Source: Bacteroidales bacterium
Lineage (GTDB): Bacteria; Bacteroidota; Bacteroidia; Bacteroidales; WCHB1-69
Reading direction: 5' to 3'
Assembly (NCBI GenBank): GCA_017964755.1
Contig: JAGCRI010000029.1
Location: forward strand, 1 to 8,512
Length of the DNA stretch: 8,512 nucleotides
A program made the translations under genes and the position numbers. The notes under the pieces are model-generated. The model saw nothing but the letters and a program-made list of their open reading frames with translations. It had not been told where the DNA came from and ran no database searches. Of this stretch, positions 6,923 through 8,512 are shown piece after piece (the stretch's first letter is position 1; each line of letters starts with the position of its first letter).

Positions 6923-7771
6923 ATGGACATAATAATCAACGGAAAACTCACGACTTACGCTATGCCTGTTGTGATGGGCATTGTAAATTTCACTGACGAC
7001 TCTTTTTATTCCGGAAGCCGGTGCGGCAGTGAAGAAGCGGTACTAAAAATGGCCGAACGCCATATTGCCGAGGGTTGCGACTGGCTTGACGTGGGAGCAG
7101 TATCCACGCGTCCGGGTGCCGGTGATCTTCCCGCCGAAGTTGAAAAAAACAGAATCGTGGAAGCGGTTTCAGCGCTCAGGCAGCGTTTTCCCGAAATTCC
7201 CATTTCCGTTGACACGTGGCGGGCAGATGTCGCGGCGGCAGCTGTTGAAGCCGGCACAGACATCATAAACGACATTTCCGGCGGGACTTTTGATGCTAAA
7301 ATGTTTGACACTATCGCAGAACTCAAGGTTCCGTACATACTGATGCACACCTCGGCAAAACCTTCTGAAATGCAGGACAAAACACAGTATGACAATATTT
7401 TAAGCGATATTCTCAAATTTTTCGGTGACAGAATACGCTGTTTGCGTGAAAAAGGTGTCAGCGACATCATCATTGACCCCGGTTTCGGTTTCGGGAAAAC
7501 CGTGGCACAGAATTACCACATATTAAGGGACATGCTTTTTTTCAAAGAATTGGGCTGTCATGTTTTGGCAGGTGTGTCGCGCAAATCAATGATATACAAG
7601 CCGTTGAATACTACACCTGAAGAATCGTTAGTGGGTACGGCTGTGGTTAATTATGCGGCGTTGCAAAATGGTGCGGACATTCTCCGCGTCCACGATGTCA
7701 AAGCGGCGAAAGAAGTTATAACGCTATTTTCTCTCCTCAACGTCCCACACGAAGGCGCGGATTCCCTGTAG
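6923..7771 (+). CDS. folP: Dihydropteroate synthase FolP
   Basis: Condenses dihydropterin pyrophosphate with p-aminobenzoate to give dihydropteroate in cytoplasmic folate synthesis; it is the target of sulfonamides. The 282-residue TIM barrel has MGIVNFTDDSF (18-28), STRPG (61-65), SVDT with D97, NDISGG (116-121), DPGFGF (185-190), SRKSM with K221, and RVHD (255-258). Mg-binding N22, K221, R255 and H257 are all present. Two conserved positions differ from the usual pattern: position 25 in TPDSF is Asp instead of Pro, and position 60 before STRPG is Val instead of Glu. The start at 6923 is supported by AAAGGG and by family alignment. The last 16 codons (counting the stop) overlap the convergent PII-like gene. 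No other folate gene is visible here. Confidence 0.95.
   Translation: MDIIINGKLTTYAMPVVMGIVNFTDDSFYSGSRCGSEEAVLKMAERHIAEGCDWLDVGAVSTRPGAGDLPAEVEKNRIVEAVSALRQRFPEIPISVDTWRADVAAAAVEAGTDIINDISGGTFDAKMFDTIAELKVPYILMHTSAKPSEMQDKTQYDNILSDILKFFGDRIRCLREKGVSDIIIDPGFGFGKTVAQNYHILRDMLFFKELGCHVLAGVSRKSMIYKPLNTTPEESLVGTAVVNYAALQNGADILRVHDVKAAKEVITLFSLLNVPHEGADSL
7724..7771. other. 48-bp tail-to-tail overlap of folP and the PII-like gene
   Basis: The folP stop TAG (7769-7771) lies inside the PII-like gene, whose own stop TAG on the minus strand is at 7724-7726. The shared DNA encodes the conserved C-terminal strand of the PII-like protein on one strand and the end of the last FolP helix plus a tail on the other. 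There is no room for a terminator between the genes. Confidence 0.9.
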
Positions 7772-8017
7772 CGGTGCGCTCTCATCAAGTTTATGGATCT
7801 CATCGAAAAGCGGCCCGACTTTCTCTTCCGGCAGAAAGACAAGCATGGCGGAATTGAGTGTCGGCCAGGCGTGCGTGCCATAGTGCGGTTCGCCCGTTTC
7901 GCTGCCGCGTCCCTGCACCTCCTCCCAAAAAGTGAACCCGCGTATTTCCAATTTGTCCAATACTTCTAACAATTCACTGTAAAAAGCCTGATAAAACGAG
8001 ATAAAAACACCTTTCAT
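7724..8017 (-). CDS. PII-like small signalling protein (tentative)
   Basis: The 97-residue product shows the order of elements of a PII/ferredoxin-like fold. A beta strand MKGVFISFYQ (1-10) is followed by a helix to residue 24. RGFTFWEEVQGRGSETG (26-42) corresponds to the GMTVTEVKGFG region of PII. A loop HYGTHAWP (46-52) follows, then strand MLVFLPEEKV (58-67), a helix, and the C-terminal strand GIRAFVWDVEE (85-95), comparable to GKIFVxPVEE. Two His and a Trp in the loop could bind a ligand or metal. The effector and partner are unknown, and no ammonium transporter or glutamine synthetase is nearby. ATG 8017 is chosen because the fold begins at MKG; an in-frame ATG at 8056 would add 13 residues and overlap the upstream gene. 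It lies 20 nt after the lipoprotein gene, probably in one operon, and its last 48 nt overlap folP. Confidence 0.8.
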   Translation of the reverse strand: MKGVFISFYQAFYSELLEVLDKLEIRGFTFWEEVQGRGSETGEPHYGTHAWPTLNSAMLVFLPEEKVGPLFDEIHKLDESAPLQGIRAFVWDVEERK

Positions 8018-8037
8018 AACAAAAAATCGTTTAGTAG

Positions 8038-8385
8038 CTAATACTTTATTACCCAATTTCCTTTTTTCTTGATGAGAAGCAAATCCGTATCCGACATTTC
8101 AGCTTCATTGCTCAGCGCCACCCTGACTTTTACGGTTGCTGTGCTGTCGGAGGTAATTTCCTCATTCACAATCTCATAATCCGACACGGTTAAATGCATC
8201 AGTTGCATAAATGCGACATTTAATCTGTATGTGGGCAGTTCGGCGTCAGTGTAAGTTATAGCCTTTTCATAATCTTCAACTTTCAGGGCATCATAAAAAT
8301 TTCTGACAGTACGTGAAGGTTTGGAGCAGCCCGCCAGCACAAAAAAAAGCATTGTTACAACACCAAAAACAATGATTCTTCTCAT
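8038..8385 (-). CDS. Small DUF4878-like lipoprotein
   Basis: The 115-residue product begins with a lipoprotein signal (MRRIIVFGVVTMLFFVLAGC; lipobox LAGC, lipidated C20) followed by SKPSR. The mature part (TVRNFYDALKVEDYEKAI, then strands ending TVKVRVAL and WVIKY) has the helix-then-sheet pattern of NTF2-like DUF4878 lipoproteins common in Bacteroidetes, whose role is not known. The family assignment is from pattern memory. The start at 8385 is supported by AGGA 8 nt upstream (8394-8397, minus strand) and by the promoter-like box at 8416-8423. The coding strand contains a run of eight T within the signal peptide (8341-8348). The PII-like gene follows after 20 nt. Confidence 0.82.
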   Translation of the reverse strand: MRRIIVFGVVTMLFFVLAGCSKPSRTVRNFYDALKVEDYEKAITYTDAELPTYRLNVAFMQLMHLTVSDYEIVNEEITSDSTATVKVRVALSNEAEMSDTDLLLIKKKGNWVIKY

Positions 8386-8415
8386 CGTAAAAATCCTTTT
8401 CCTTTAAAATGCGCA

Positions 8416-8423
8416 CAAAGATA
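8416..8423 (-). promoter_or_regulatory. Bacteroidetes-type -7 promoter box for the lipoprotein/PII-like operon (TATCTTTG)
   Basis: The minus strand reads TATCTTTG, an exact TAnnTTTG match, 30 nt upstream of the ATG at 8385. No clear -33 TTTG is seen at standard spacing. No second promoter-like box lies in the 20 nt before the PII-like gene, so the two genes probably share this one. Confidence 0.5.
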
Positions 8424-8450
8424 CATTAATTTTTCGGAATTATTCTGTGA

Positions 8451-8511
8451 AAAAATGTACCTTGCAAAGACCACTTTTTTATAAAAAATGATTGTTGGAA
8501 AGTACATTTTT
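8451..8511. repeat. 10-bp perfect inverted repeat, AAAAATGTAC / GTACATTTTT, at the right edge
   Basis: AAAAATGTAC at 8451-8460 is the exact reverse complement of GTACATTTTT at 8502-8511, with 41 nt between. The next base pair outward (8450 and 8512, both A) does not match. It lies in AT-rich intergenic DNA, so chance is possible. No IS-like coding sequence is visible. Confidence 0.35.
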
Positions 8512-8512
8512 A
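8488..8512 (+). CDS. Possible start of a rightward gene, cut by the window edge
   Basis: ATG at 8488 opens a frame (MIVGKYIF) that runs to the end of the window. TACCTTGC at 8458-8465 is one base short of the Bacteroidetes -7 box and lies 22 nt upstream. Eight codons are too few to assign a product, and there is no good ribosome binding site. Confidence 0.2.

Noticed and set aside
8018..8056. Longer start of the PII-like protein at 8056 (MGNKVLATKRFFV)
   Set aside because: The predicted first strand begins at MKGVF. The extra 13 residues would overlap the lipoprotein gene and are not expected for the fold.
1..8512. Defence system, CRISPR array, tRNA or mobile element
   Set aside because: No regularly spaced direct repeats, no tRNA-like cloverleaf, no transposase, integrase or nuclease-like coding region was found on either strand.

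Overview
The window looks like chromosomal DNA from an anaerobic member of the Bacteroidota, most likely Bacteroidales. Four intergenic gaps carry matches to the Bacteroidetes -7 promoter box (TAnnTTTG). Most starts lack a clear Shine-Dalgarno sequence. Several gene families are typical of that phylum: a secreted protein with a QDIIVTKD-type N-terminal domain, a DUF4878-like lipoprotein and a lipoprotein S9 dipeptidyl-peptidase. HydF points to [FeFe]-hydrogenase maturation and so to a fermentative anaerobe. The S9 exopeptidase suggests peptide use. No tRNA, rRNA, CRISPR array, transposase or phage gene is visible.

Layout, left to right. (1) Positions 1-1254 (+) hold the C-terminal part of UvrA, cut by the window edge. 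(2) A promoter-like box precedes a secreted or envelope protein of unknown function (1312-2163, +). A 34-nt gap follows, then an M16 peptidase-fold protein that lacks the zinc motif (2198-3478, +). (3) An S9 prolyl-oligopeptidase-family lipoprotein (3486-5594, -) converges on it, with stop codons 7 nt apart. Upstream of that gene on the same strand, 26 nt away, is hydF (5621-6817, -), so the two are probably co-transcribed. (4) A 105-nt divergent promoter region separates hydF from folP (6923-7771, +). (5) On the minus strand a short lipoprotein (8038-8385) is followed after 20 nt by a PII-like protein (7724-8017). The 3' end of the PII-like gene overlaps the 3' end of folP by 48 nt. (6) The last 127 nt hold the lipoprotein promoter, a 10-bp inverted repeat and possibly the first codons of a rightward gene.

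Most of this is housekeeping content: excision repair, folate synthesis, hydrogenase maturation and peptide degradation. I see no clear new multi-gene system. The points most worth a second look are: the paired PII-like protein and lipoprotein; the tail-to-tail overlap with folP; altered residues in normally conserved motifs of FolP (TPDSF reads TDDSF, GESTRPG reads GVSTRPG in its last seven positions' E/V site) and of HydF (Gln where His usually precedes CGGC); the catalytically dead M16 protein, with an abrupt GC shift at the junction of its two lobes; and the hydF/peptidase gene pair.
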